In this document: positions 1 to 7,781 of the stretch, one piece after another
How the letters are laid out: each line of letters begins with the position of its first letter
Position numbering within the stretch: the first letter of the stretch is position 1
Assembly: GCA_012965515.1 (NCBI GenBank)
Contig: DTSE01000115.1
Span: 1-38,635 of the forward strand
Direction: 5' to 3'
DNA from: Candidatus Melainabacteria bacterium
GTDB lineage: Bacteria; Cyanobacteriota; Vampirovibrionia; Obscuribacterales; Obscuribacteraceae
Length of the DNA stretch: 38,635 nt
Notes under the pieces: generated by a model
Seen by the model: only the letters and a program-made list of their open reading frames with translations
What the model was told of the DNA's origin: nothing
The model's database searches: none
Made by a program: the position numbers and the translations under genes

Positions 1-142
1 AGCGAGTTTAAGGGTGTCCTCCGGCTCCCGCGGTAGGAAGGAGTATTGAAAGGTGGCTTCTGCAGCCAGCCGGCACAGTATGTGTGCAGCATTCGTTCTT
101 AAGACGACCTTGTAAAGCCGGAATTGGAGGATGGATGCGCCG

Positions 143-148
143 TATAAT
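143..148 (+). promoter_or_regulatory. Candidate -10 box for the first gene
   Basis: A perfect TATAAT lies 9 bases before the first in-frame start. No good -35 is visible at 16-18 bases upstream. If it is used, transcription starts near 155, giving either a leaderless message or a short leader before GTG 178. Confidence 0.35.
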
Positions 149-156
149 ATGAAAAC

Positions 157-1059
157 GTGATGACGGGGGATTTGTCAGTGGAAAATTCGAACTTGGGTGG
201 TTCCAATCGAGGCAAAACCTCCGATGATTTGTCGAAGAAGATACTTGGCGGTTTGCAGGGCAAGTTTACGGGTGAGGAGACTGCGCACTGGCTCGCCGAC
301 GTCAATAAAGAGCCGACAGCTGCGGTCACAAAGACTCATAGCGAGCCGGTGCATCTGACCAGCATCGCGTTTTTGGACAAGTTGTTCGATGATTTCCAAC
401 GCTATGCATTTGAGTTGGCGAACGCGGACACCGCCGACAAGAGGGATGTCACCATTAACCGCCCTGCTGCACCTGCGGCGGCTAGTCAACCAAGCGAGTC
501 GCTGGTGATTTTTCAGGGTACGCTTGTCACCGATCCTTGGGCATTGGTATTGCAAGCGCAAGCGCACAAAATACACGCATACATTGTACCGATCGAGAAC
601 CTAAGCACGTTTGCAGGACGCGAATCTTTCTTCTCCAGCTACATCGATATCGATGCAACCGTCGAAGATGGCGAAACTGTTTGGAAAGTCGATGGACAGC
701 TAATTTTGGATTCAATGCTGTCGTATCTTTCGAAGAAACTCTTCGGAATACTGATTCGTGTTGCGAACGGAACAGCCCTGCCGGCAGAGCGATTTTCTAT
801 GGATGAGAATTCCAAAGAAGCGCTCAATCTCACGGATATGCTTGCGCAGAACCGTCGCGGCACGCTCGCCGGATATGAAATTTTTGTCGCTGGTATCGAC
901 CATGAAGTGAATAACCTGAGCGCAATTGCAATGAAAGCAATTGCGGTTTTGGATAAAGAGCACGCACGCGAAGTGATGCTGCGCACAAATCACTTGAAAA
1001 TGTGGCGCGAAAAATTATTGACGCTAGGTGATGAGCTCAAGCAGATCATGACCGAGTAG
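157..1059 (+). CDS. Hypothetical protein, about 300 residues
   Basis: I do not recognise this protein. It has no signal peptide and no clear membrane segment, so it is probably cytoplasmic. The C-terminal third is strongly helical and rich in Ala, Met, Lys and Glu, ending in a helix with a KMWREKLL motif. Three in-frame starts compete: GTG 157, ATG 160 and GTG 178. The last is preceded by a GGGGGA Shine-Dalgarno-like run at 165-170 and fits a transcript starting near 155. The gene lies 26 bases before the LIM/DA1-like gene on the same strand, so the two may be co-transcribed. No function is assigned. The reading frame is convincing because it is long, uses the same codons as its neighbours, and is followed closely by a co-directional gene. 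Confidence 0.75.
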   Translation: MMTGDLSVENSNLGGSNRGKTSDDLSKKILGGLQGKFTGEETAHWLADVNKEPTAAVTKTHSEPVHLTSIAFLDKLFDDFQRYAFELANADTADKRDVTINRPAAPAAASQPSESLVIFQGTLVTDPWALVLQAQAHKIHAYIVPIENLSTFAGRESFFSSYIDIDATVEDGETVWKVDGQLILDSMLSYLSKKLFGILIRVANGTALPAERFSMDENSKEALNLTDMLAQNRRGTLAGYEIFVAGIDHEVNNLSAIAMKAIAVLDKEHAREVMLRTNHLKMWREKLLTLGDELKQIMTE

Positions 1060-1085
1060 CGCAGTCTGAAACGTTCCCGGTGTGT

Positions 1086-2171
1086 ATGATTTACTGCCAA
1101 GGATGCAACAAGGAAATAGTCGGACAGTACGTCGAGGCGCTCGGACATAAGTGGCACTCGCAGCACTTTGTTTGCACCGTTTGTGGCAAACCATTTGGGG
1201 ACTCCGGCTTTCTCCATCGTGATGGAAAGCCATATTGTGAGCAGGACTACTACGAAGAGTTTGGAGAAAAGTGCTTTGGCTGCGGGCAAGTAATCAAAGG
1301 CAATTATGTCGAAGCGCTCAATCACAAATGGCATAAAGAACACTTTGTCTGCACAATCTGCCGGAAACCGTTCGGTAGCTCCGGATTTTTACAGCGTGAT
1401 GAGAAGCCTTATTGTGAGCAAGACTACTATGACCAGTTCGCGACCAAGTGTGGAATTTGTCAGAAGGCACTGATTGGTGAGTTTCTTACCGACTATTGGC
1501 AAAACAAGTTTTGCAAGAACCATGTAGACGAGTTACCTAAGTGCTTCAGTTGTTCCCGTTTGATTTCCAAAGGCATTACTAGTGGTGGCGTAGAATACAA
1601 AGATGGACGAAAGATCTGCAGTCTTTGCAGGAAGACTGCAATTGACGATATCAAGGATGCTCAAACACTTTTCGGACAGGTGAGGAAGGTGCTTGCGAAA
1701 CTGGGTTTGAGCGTAGATGCAAGCGTTGATTTACCGTTGCGACTTGCCAGCCTAGAAGAAATCGATCGACTTGCTGGAGGAACTCCTCAAACTGAAGCTG
1801 GCATTTCATTGCTGGAAACGCAATCTGTAAATGGTCAAGAGAAGGCGCGCAAGGTCAAAGAGGTCGTGATTCTTTTCGGGCTTCCCAGGGCGCATACTGC
1901 CGCCATAATGGCTCATGAATTCGGGCATGTTTGGTGCTTTCTCCATCGCATGCCCCAGATGCCTCTGGAACTCCAAGAAGGCATTTGCGAATTGTTTTCA
2001 TTTGGTTATCTTTCTGAGATTGATACACCAGAGAGTGAGTTTTTCCGAAATGGGATCGCTCGTAATGAGGACCCCGTCTATGGCGGCGGCTTCCGACAGG
2101 TAAATGACGCTCGCCAGGGGAGATCCATCATTGCGATGTTAGACCAAATAAGAAAGACCGGGATGGTTTAG
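1086..2171 (+). CDS. LIM-domain protein with DA1-like zinc metallopeptidase domain
   Basis: Two complete LIM zinc fingers occupy residues 4-54 and 63-113. The first has ligands C4, C7, H24, H27, C30, C33, C51 and D54, and the second repeats that spacing 59 residues later; the two are nearly identical. A third, divergent Cys-rich finger covers about 122-185. The C-terminal half carries HEFGH at 277-281 with a downstream QEG glutamate near 298, and the sequence ILFGLPR before it. This is the layout of plant DA1 (LIM, LIM-like, DA1-like peptidase, PF12315). Plant DA1 is a ubiquitin-activated endopeptidase, whereas a bacterial substrate is unknown. All catalytic residues appear intact. ATG 1086 is preferred to GTG 1080 because the LIM begins at once; neither has a clear ribosome site. 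It converges with the GH13 gene. Confidence 0.88.
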   Translation: MIYCQGCNKEIVGQYVEALGHKWHSQHFVCTVCGKPFGDSGFLHRDGKPYCEQDYYEEFGEKCFGCGQVIKGNYVEALNHKWHKEHFVCTICRKPFGSSGFLQRDEKPYCEQDYYDQFATKCGICQKALIGEFLTDYWQNKFCKNHVDELPKCFSCSRLISKGITSGGVEYKDGRKICSLCRKTAIDDIKDAQTLFGQVRKVLAKLGLSVDASVDLPLRLASLEEIDRLAGGTPQTEAGISLLETQSVNGQEKARKVKEVVILFGLPRAHTAAIMAHEFGHVWCFLHRMPQMPLELQEGICELFSFGYLSEIDTPESEFFRNGIARNEDPVYGGGFRQVNDARQGRSIIAMLDQIRKTGMV

Positions 2172-2203
2172 CCGGTCTGAACTTGGTGCTAAGTCAGAAC
2201 GGC
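2171..2203. terminator. Hairpin between convergent genes
   Basis: GCCGGTCTGA at 2171-2180 pairs with TCAGAACGGC at 2194-2203 with one mismatch, and an inner CTT/AAG pairing extends the stem. It spans the stop codons of both convergent genes (TAG ending at 2171 and TAG at 2191-2189). There is no T-run, so it is a possible bidirectional terminator only. Confidence 0.45.
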
Positions 2204-3739
2204 ATATCCCCACGCAGGAAAATCGACGAAGAAGCCGTTTTCCGTAAGTTCGAGGAACTTGAGGTTATCGCCACTGGAAATGCGAATGTCAAAGTCTTTC
2301 AAACCAATTGCGGAATCCGTGCCTGGCTGTGAAACATTGACATAGCACTGAGATTGGTATGGAGAATAATTCACAACCACGTAGACCGGCTTTTCTTCAG
2401 GTGCACCAGAGTTTGCACCCATGGTTGATTTTTCGTCGCCATTCTTGTTCCAAGCAAATGCAATGAAGCATTCAGATGTCCAATTGTCTTCCCAGGCGCG
2501 AGTGCATTCCAGCAATTTCCATTCGCCCGCATGAACGACCGGCAGTTTCAAACAGTCAATCAAGTCTCTGTAGAACTGTTGGATCTCCTCATCAATCTCC
2601 TCTTTAGGCTTTCGCTGAACATGAACGGAGACGCGCTTCCTATATCCTTCGAATTGTCCTTGATGCAGGAATCGTAGTCCTTGAGAAAAGAAGGTGAGAA
2701 CTGCCGCGGCCTGATGCTGATCTTTTGGAAAAATTCCTGCTGCTCGCGGTTCGTCGTGGTTTTCCAGGAATCTCGCAGAGCGTTGCTGGTAATCCGGCGC
2801 CGCCCAGAAGTGTTCGCGAACAGGACGAGCCTCGTTTTGACGTAGCCGATCGTACAGGCGTTTGTCGTAGGTGAAGTCAAAACCTTGCTGTTGCAAATCC
2901 CATTCTCTATCCCAATAGACTTCCGCCATGAAGACAAAACCGGGATATTTCTTTTTCACATCTGAGATTGTTTCCGGCCAGAATGGCTGAATATCGATAC
3001 CCCATGTTCTGCAGAATACATCAGGCAAAACAAGCATTGCCATGTCACAACGCAGCCCGTCGCAAACTTCTGCGATCTTGTCTATTTCTGCAAACATTGC
3101 TTCTCTAAACGCCGGATTTCCATAGTTGAGCTGCAGGGTATCAGGCCATCCATCAAAGTAAGGATCACGCCCATGAGCGAATACTGTTTCTCCTACTTTC
3201 AGAAAATTTTGCGGTGTGCGAGAGATGCTTTCTTCATCGCCCTGGACGAAGTACTCGGGGTGTGTCTTCACCCAGTGATGATCGATTGCCGTGTGGTTAG
3301 GCACGAGGTCGAGCATCAGTTTCAAACCACGTTCATTCAGGCGTTGTTTCAAGCGAACCAGTGCATCAGGTTCTCCAAAATTTTTGTGAAGCTTATAGTC
3401 TGTTATGGCGAAACCAGAGCCGCAAATATCTTCATCAGTCAGATCAGGAATGTCTGCCTTGAAACCTTCTTTCCATCCTGGATGATTAATGGAAATTCTT
3501 CGTCCCGCTTCGCCTGTTTGCCATACACTCAGGAAGTATATCCAAGTGAAGCCCATCTCAGCAAAGCCATCAAATATGGTGTCCGGGATGTCATCGAGAG
3601 TCGCATGACGACCGAGACCTTTAGAAAGCTCGGTTAACCAAACGCGTGTGTTGACTTGATACAGCGTGGGATTCTTTTGCAGAACCCTTAAAGCATCGAG
3701 TGTTTTCTGAGTTGGTTGTGTTTTTTGCTTCGTGTTCAT
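2189..3739 (-). CDS. GH13 alpha-amylase family glycoside hydrolase
   Basis: A 516-residue (beta/alpha)8 enzyme acting on alpha-glucosidic bonds. The GH13 conserved regions are visible: region I DLVPNH at 144-149, region II GLRCD with nucleophile D232, region III MAEVYW with acid/base E273, and region IV ENHDE with D329. All three carboxylates are present. There is no signal peptide, so it is probably cytoplasmic. The C-terminal beta domain ends at about residue 516. It follows the GH63-type gene on the same strand with a 72-base gap that holds a hairpin, so the two are probably one operon for breakdown or remodelling of an intracellular alpha-glucan, trehalose-like or glucosylglycerol-type compound. 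The exact substrate cannot be read from the sequence. Start ATG 3739. Confidence 0.9.
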   Translation of the reverse strand: MNTKQKTQPTQKTLDALRVLQKNPTLYQVNTRVWLTELSKGLGRHATLDDIPDTIFDGFAEMGFTWIYFLSVWQTGEAGRRISINHPGWKEGFKADIPDLTDEDICGSGFAITDYKLHKNFGEPDALVRLKQRLNERGLKLMLDLVPNHTAIDHHWVKTHPEYFVQGDEESISRTPQNFLKVGETVFAHGRDPYFDGWPDTLQLNYGNPAFREAMFAEIDKIAEVCDGLRCDMAMLVLPDVFCRTWGIDIQPFWPETISDVKKKYPGFVFMAEVYWDREWDLQQQGFDFTYDKRLYDRLRQNEARPVREHFWAAPDYQQRSARFLENHDEPRAAGIFPKDQHQAAAVLTFFSQGLRFLHQGQFEGYRKRVSVHVQRKPKEEIDEEIQQFYRDLIDCLKLPVVHAGEWKLLECTRAWEDNWTSECFIAFAWNKNGDEKSTMGANSGAPEEKPVYVVVNYSPYQSQCYVNVSQPGTDSAIGLKDFDIRISSGDNLKFLELTENGFFVDFPAWGYAVLT

Positions 3740-3774
3740 TTGCGAATCCTGCTCGTGAATGGTTGAAACAGTGA

Positions 3775-3796
3775 GGGAGGTTCAGATACACCTCCC
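3775..3796 (-). other. Intercistronic hairpin between GH63 and GH13 genes
   Basis: GGGAGGT at 3775-3781 and ACCTCCC at 3790-3796 form a perfect 7-bp stem with an 8-base loop. No T-run follows on either strand. Likely a processing or attenuation hairpin rather than a full terminator. Confidence 0.45.
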
Positions 3797-3811
3797 TGCG
3801 GCAGTCAATTG

Positions 3812-6598
3812 TTATTTCTTCACTGTCTGCACATTGTGAGCAAGACGTCGCATCGGATGCGGATCCAGCCAGACGTCCTCGTCCATCAGCGCCTGCATTC
3901 CCATGAGGTTGGCGACCAGACCTGTCCATCCGGTTTGGTGCGAGGCTCCAAGCCCGGCTCCATTATCGCCTTGGAAGTATTCATAGAAAAGAGTGAGGTC
4001 CTTCCAATACGGGTCTTCCTGGAACTTTTCGGTGCCACCATACACAGGGCGTTGACCTTCCTTGTTTTCCAAAAAGATGCTGCTGATGCGATTGATTATG
4101 TCATCTGCGCATTCGTACAACGTGCACATTTTGCCGGAGCCCGTCGGGTATTCAATCTTGAACTCTTTGCCGAAGTAGCAGTAATAAGTCAGCAATGCGC
4201 GAACCAAAAGGAAATTGACCGGTAACCAAATTGGACCTCTCCAATTCGAGTTGCCACCAAACATACCAGTGTCGGATTCGCCCGGTACATAATCTACTCT
4301 GAATTCGACGCCATCGTGATTGATGACGAATGGATTCTCCTGGTGATATTTTGACAAACTACGAATGCCATATGGGCTGAGAAACTCGTTTTCGTCGAAC
4401 ATGCGCTTGAGGATTTTGCGCAGTTTCTTTTCGTTGCAAACTGCCAACATGCGACGGTTTGCCACCCCGGTTTCAATTGGCAAATGCAAGTTTGCGCAAA
4501 CTTCTTTCTGGCGTTTCAAGAACGAATGTGCTTTATCAATGAAGCCTGGGACGTTTCTCCAGATTTCTTCCTCTGCCACCACTACTGATGCCAGCGGCAA
4601 GAGTCCAACCATCGAGCGCACTTTCAATCTCATCGCTTGTCCATTCGGCAGGCGCAGGACGTCGTAGAAGAAACCATCATCTTCATCCCACAGCTCGTCT
4701 CGGTGAACGCCCGGTCTGTCCATAGCGCTGGCGATCCAAACTGTATGTTCGAAGAATTTGAGCGCAAAGCGTTCGTATAAAGGATTGTCTTGTGCAAGCT
4801 CGAGCGCAATGTTCAACATCTGCTGGCTGAAGAAAACCATCCACGCGGTACCATCAGCTTGTTCGAGACTGCCGCCGGTCGGCAGCGCGTGGCTTCTATC
4901 GAATACCCCGATATTGTCCAGTCCCAGGAAGCCGCCTTCGAAGACATTGTGTCCACGTGGATCTTTGCGGTTGATCCACCAGGTGAAATTGACGAGAAGT
5001 TTTGAGAATGCGTATTTGAGGAAGTCTCGGTCACCAATTCCCTCGTGTTGAAACTTATCGAACAGATACGCCCAGTATGTGGCGAATGCATGGACAGGTG
5101 GATTGACATCGCTAAAGTTCCATTCGTATGCGGGGATTTGTCCGTTGGGATGGAGGTACGAGCTCTTCAGCATCATCTCCAGCTGTGTTTTCGCGAAATC
5201 AGGATCGAATAGATTTATTGATAGAACGTGGAAGGCAAGATCCCACGCCGCGTACCATGGATACTCCCATTTGTCCGGCATGGAGATGATGTCTTCGTTA
5301 TACATGTGGAACCACGCAGAATTGCGCATCTGCTTTCCGCCCGGTCCCGACATCGGAAAATAATTGTGCTCTCGCAGCCACTGGTTGACGTCATAGTAGA
5401 AGAATTGCTTGTTCCACATCATGCCTGCGAGCGCAGATCTGAAGATTGGGAATCGATCTTTGTCGTTTGCCAGTTTTGGTGGTGCAATTGATTTGAAGAA
5501 CTCGTCTGCTTCACTCGAACGCAGAGACATGATGGTGTCGAATTCTTCCATCGGTTTGCTCAGTTCGTTTTTGCTGAAGCGCAGTTTGACAGTTTTTGAT
5601 TTGCCAGCACCTACTTTCAGCTTGTAGTGCGCGGACATTTTTGTGCCGGTTTTTGCCGGATTTACCAGATGTTTTTCATTGTGTACGACATACATGTTTA
5701 TGCCGTCTTTCACAAATTCACTTTCGTTCGGAGTATTGAAGAGAAGGTCGCTATTCGTCTCGTTTTCAGTGAAGAGCAGTTCTGCGTCACCATCAAAATA
5801 TATGTAATACTCGCAGACGTGTTCGGCGAGATTGGGATCTTGATGCTGAGCAATTGCCATTTCGCGCCCATCTTTCTTCATGCCGCGGATCAGTGGTTTT
5901 CTTCCAGCCTCTTCAGACCACGACCAAGTATTGCGGAACCAGAATGTCGGCAGCAATTCGAGAGTGTGCTCTTCTGGACCACGGTTGTGTACCGTAATCT
6001 GGATTAGCATGTCTTCCGGAGAACCTTTTGCATACTCGATGAAGACGTCGAAATAGCGATTGTCGTCAAACACGCCGGTGTCGATGAGTTCATACTCCAG
6101 CTCGAGTTTGCCGCGTTTGGCATTGTTTGCAATGAGCTGATCGTACGGAAAGCCGTGTTGAGTGTACTTGTACAAGTACTTCATGTAGGAGTGTGTGGGC
6201 GTACTGTCGAGGTAGAAATAATATTCTTTGACGTCTTCGCCGTGATTGGCTTCTGCGTTGGTCAAGCCGAAGATGCGTTCTTTGATGATTGAATCCTTGC
6301 CGTTCCACATGCCAAGCGCGAAGCAGAACAGCTGCTTGTCGTCGCTTATACCGCCAATCCCGTCTTCACCCCATCGGTAGGCCCGCGAGCGTGCGTGGTC
6401 GTGTGGGAAATAACCCCAGGCATTGCCATCCTCGCTATAGTCTTCGCGGACTGTGCCCCACTGGCGTTCGCTCAGATAAGGCCCCCATTTTTTCCAGGGT
6501 GTGCCGTTTTCGCGTGCGTCCAGGAGCCGCATTTTTTCAGCGTTCTCAGCAGAATTGGCACCGGAGCCGGGGTTTCCTGAGGTGTGTTTGTCAGCCAT
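3812..6598 (-). CDS. GH63-type glucosidase (MGH1-like glycoside hydrolase)
   Basis: A 928-residue protein with an N-terminal beta-rich region and a C-terminal (alpha/alpha)6 barrel typical of the bacterial GH63/MGH1-like glucosidases. The barrel shows the WYAAWDLAF motif with the likely general acid near D453, then PNGQIPAYEWNFSDVNPPVHA and an EQADGTAWM motif. No signal peptide. The frame is open up to 6652, but ATG 6598 is chosen: it is preceded by GAGGAAG at 6601-6607, and the upstream part would overlap a candidate -10 box at 6652-6657. It is the first gene of a probable two-gene operon with the GH13 enzyme. The family includes alpha-glucosidases and glucosylglycerate or mannosylglycerate hydrolases; I cannot tell which. 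Confidence 0.88.
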   Translation of the reverse strand: MADKHTSGNPGSGANSAENAEKMRLLDARENGTPWKKWGPYLSERQWGTVREDYSEDGNAWGYFPHDHARSRAYRWGEDGIGGISDDKQLFCFALGMWNGKDSIIKERIFGLTNAEANHGEDVKEYYFYLDSTPTHSYMKYLYKYTQHGFPYDQLIANNAKRGKLELEYELIDTGVFDDNRYFDVFIEYAKGSPEDMLIQITVHNRGPEEHTLELLPTFWFRNTWSWSEEAGRKPLIRGMKKDGREMAIAQHQDPNLAEHVCEYYIYFDGDAELLFTENETNSDLLFNTPNESEFVKDGINMYVVHNEKHLVNPAKTGTKMSAHYKLKVGAGKSKTVKLRFSKNELSKPMEEFDTIMSLRSSEADEFFKSIAPPKLANDKDRFPIFRSALAGMMWNKQFFYYDVNQWLREHNYFPMSGPGGKQMRNSAWFHMYNEDIISMPDKWEYPWYAAWDLAFHVLSINLFDPDFAKTQLEMMLKSSYLHPNGQIPAYEWNFSDVNPPVHAFATYWAYLFDKFQHEGIGDRDFLKYAFSKLLVNFTWWINRKDPRGHNVFEGGFLGLDNIGVFDRSHALPTGGSLEQADGTAWMVFFSQQMLNIALELAQDNPLYERFALKFFEHTVWIASAMDRPGVHRDELWDEDDGFFYDVLRLPNGQAMRLKVRSMVGLLPLASVVVAEEEIWRNVPGFIDKAHSFLKRQKEVCANLHLPIETGVANRRMLAVCNEKKLRKILKRMFDENEFLSPYGIRSLSKYHQENPFVINHDGVEFRVDYVPGESDTGMFGGNSNWRGPIWLPVNFLLVRALLTYYCYFGKEFKIEYPTGSGKMCTLYECADDIINRISSIFLENKEGQRPVYGGTEKFQEDPYWKDLTLFYEYFQGDNGAGLGASHQTGWTGLVANLMGMQALMDEDVWLDPHPMRRLAHNVQTVKK

Positions 6599-6917
6599 CG
6601 CTTCCTCTACCTTACAGTGGGGGGTGAAACAGCATATATAGGTATATGTCATCCATAATGTGCCACGCGGTAGATGTCAAACCGATCACACTCCCACATT
6701 AATTGCTGAAAAATTCTGGATTGTTACTTCTTGGGTACCGAATTACTTTTCAGGTATGTACTGCCTCAAGCCTGATTAATTGCCATTTTCGGCGAATTTA
6801 ATCGGCAACATCTGCAACAAAGCGCCCATTTGCAAAGCAGTTAGTACAAATTAGTACTAAAATCGCTGAATTGCCGTTGGGCAAGACTAGCCTCCCTCAA
6901 CGAAGAACGGAAAGACG
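6599..6917. promoter_or_regulatory. Divergent intergenic region with TTAGTAC repeats
   Basis: About 320 bases between divergent operons. Besides the minus-strand promoter it holds TTAGTAC at 6841-6847 repeated at 6851-6857; the second copy forms the palindrome TTAGTACTAA (6851-6860). TTGCAA at 6830-6835 and TACTAA at 6855-6860, 19 bases apart, could be a weak plus-strand promoter overlapping this palindrome, which would then act as an operator. No gene is seen here. Confidence 0.35.
6652..6680 (-). promoter_or_regulatory. Candidate sigma70-type promoter for the glucosidase operon
   Basis: On the minus strand a perfect TTGACA (6680-6675) is followed after 17 bases by TATGGA (6657-6652). This gives a leader of about 45 bases before ATG 6598. 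Confidence 0.5.
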
Positions 6918-7775
6918 ATGAAACTCAAACAACTCCCGATAGCCCTCGCACTTGGAGGTGCACTTATGGTTTCAACTGCTGCCTTGGCAGATACTGCAAA
7001 ACTTGAATTTCCAGCAGCCAGCCCGCTCTGCACATTGAAGCAGCGTGTTGGATTGACAGATGTGGAAATCTCTTACTCGAGACCAGGCGTGAAAGGGCGC
7101 GAAATTTTCGGCGCCATGATTCCTTACGGCAAGGTCTGGCGCACTGGCGCAAACGCTGCCACAAAGCTGACCTTCAGTACCGACGTCAAGCTCAACGGTC
7201 ACGAAGTTCCTGCCGGTACATATGCGCTAGTGACTATTCCCGGCAAGGACGAGTGGACTGTAATCATCAACAAAGGCTCCGATCAATGGGGAACCTACAA
7301 ATATGATGAGAAGAACGATGTCGTGCGCTTCGCAGTCAAGCCAATCAGCATCGGCTCGCCCGTCGAAACTCTAACAATCGACATCGAAGACATCAAAGAC
7401 GAATCTGCTGAAATGCGCTTGGTCTGGGACAAGACAAAGGTGCCGATCAAATTGGAGGTCAATTTCGTTGATAAGTTGACGAAACAGATCGAAGCGGAAA
7501 TGGCGTCGGATAAGAAAGACAAACCTTATTTTCAAGCTGCGAATTTCTGGTTCAACCACGACAAGGATTTGTCGCAAGCGAAGAAGTGGGTCGACGCTGC
7601 AGTAGCAGAGAAGGACGCCTTCTACATCGTTCACTTGCAAGCGAAGATTCTCGCAAAGTTGGGTGATAAGGCTGGTGCGTTGGCAGCTGCTAAGCACTCG
7701 ACCGAACTCGCACAAAAAGCGAATGACACCGCTTATGTCAAACTCAACGAGACGCTCATCAACAGCTTGCAATAA
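6918..7775 (+). CDS. Secreted DUF2911 domain protein
   Basis: 285 residues with a clear signal peptide (MKLKQLPIALALGGALM..., cleavage near ALA-D at about 25). Residues 30-180 match the DUF2911 (PF11138) pattern: SPLCTLKQRVGLTDVEISYSRPGVKGR (here cited by position, about 35-61), then IPYGKVWRTGANAAT and the LNGHEVPAGTYAL motif. The last 80 residues are helical and TPR-like. The function of DUF2911 is unknown, and it is expected outside the cytoplasmic membrane. GGAAAG just before ATG 6918 is the ribosome site. It starts a run of closely packed genes; the PIG-L gene begins only 6 bases after its stop. That linkage suggests a shared role in envelope metabolism, which is inference. Confidence 0.9.
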   Translation: MKLKQLPIALALGGALMVSTAALADTAKLEFPAASPLCTLKQRVGLTDVEISYSRPGVKGREIFGAMIPYGKVWRTGANAATKLTFSTDVKLNGHEVPAGTYALVTIPGKDEWTVIINKGSDQWGTYKYDEKNDVVRFAVKPISIGSPVETLTIDIEDIKDESAEMRLVWDKTKVPIKLEVNFVDKLTKQIEAEMASDKKDKPYFQAANFWFNHDKDLSQAKKWVDAAVAEKDAFYIVHLQAKILAKLGDKAGALAAAKHSTELAQKANDTAYVKLNETLINSLQ

Positions 7776-7781
7776 GGTGCG

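Noticed and set aside
3173..3637. 154-codon frame antisense to the GH13 gene
   Set aside because: Overlaps the catalytic region of a certain enzyme; no supporting start site.
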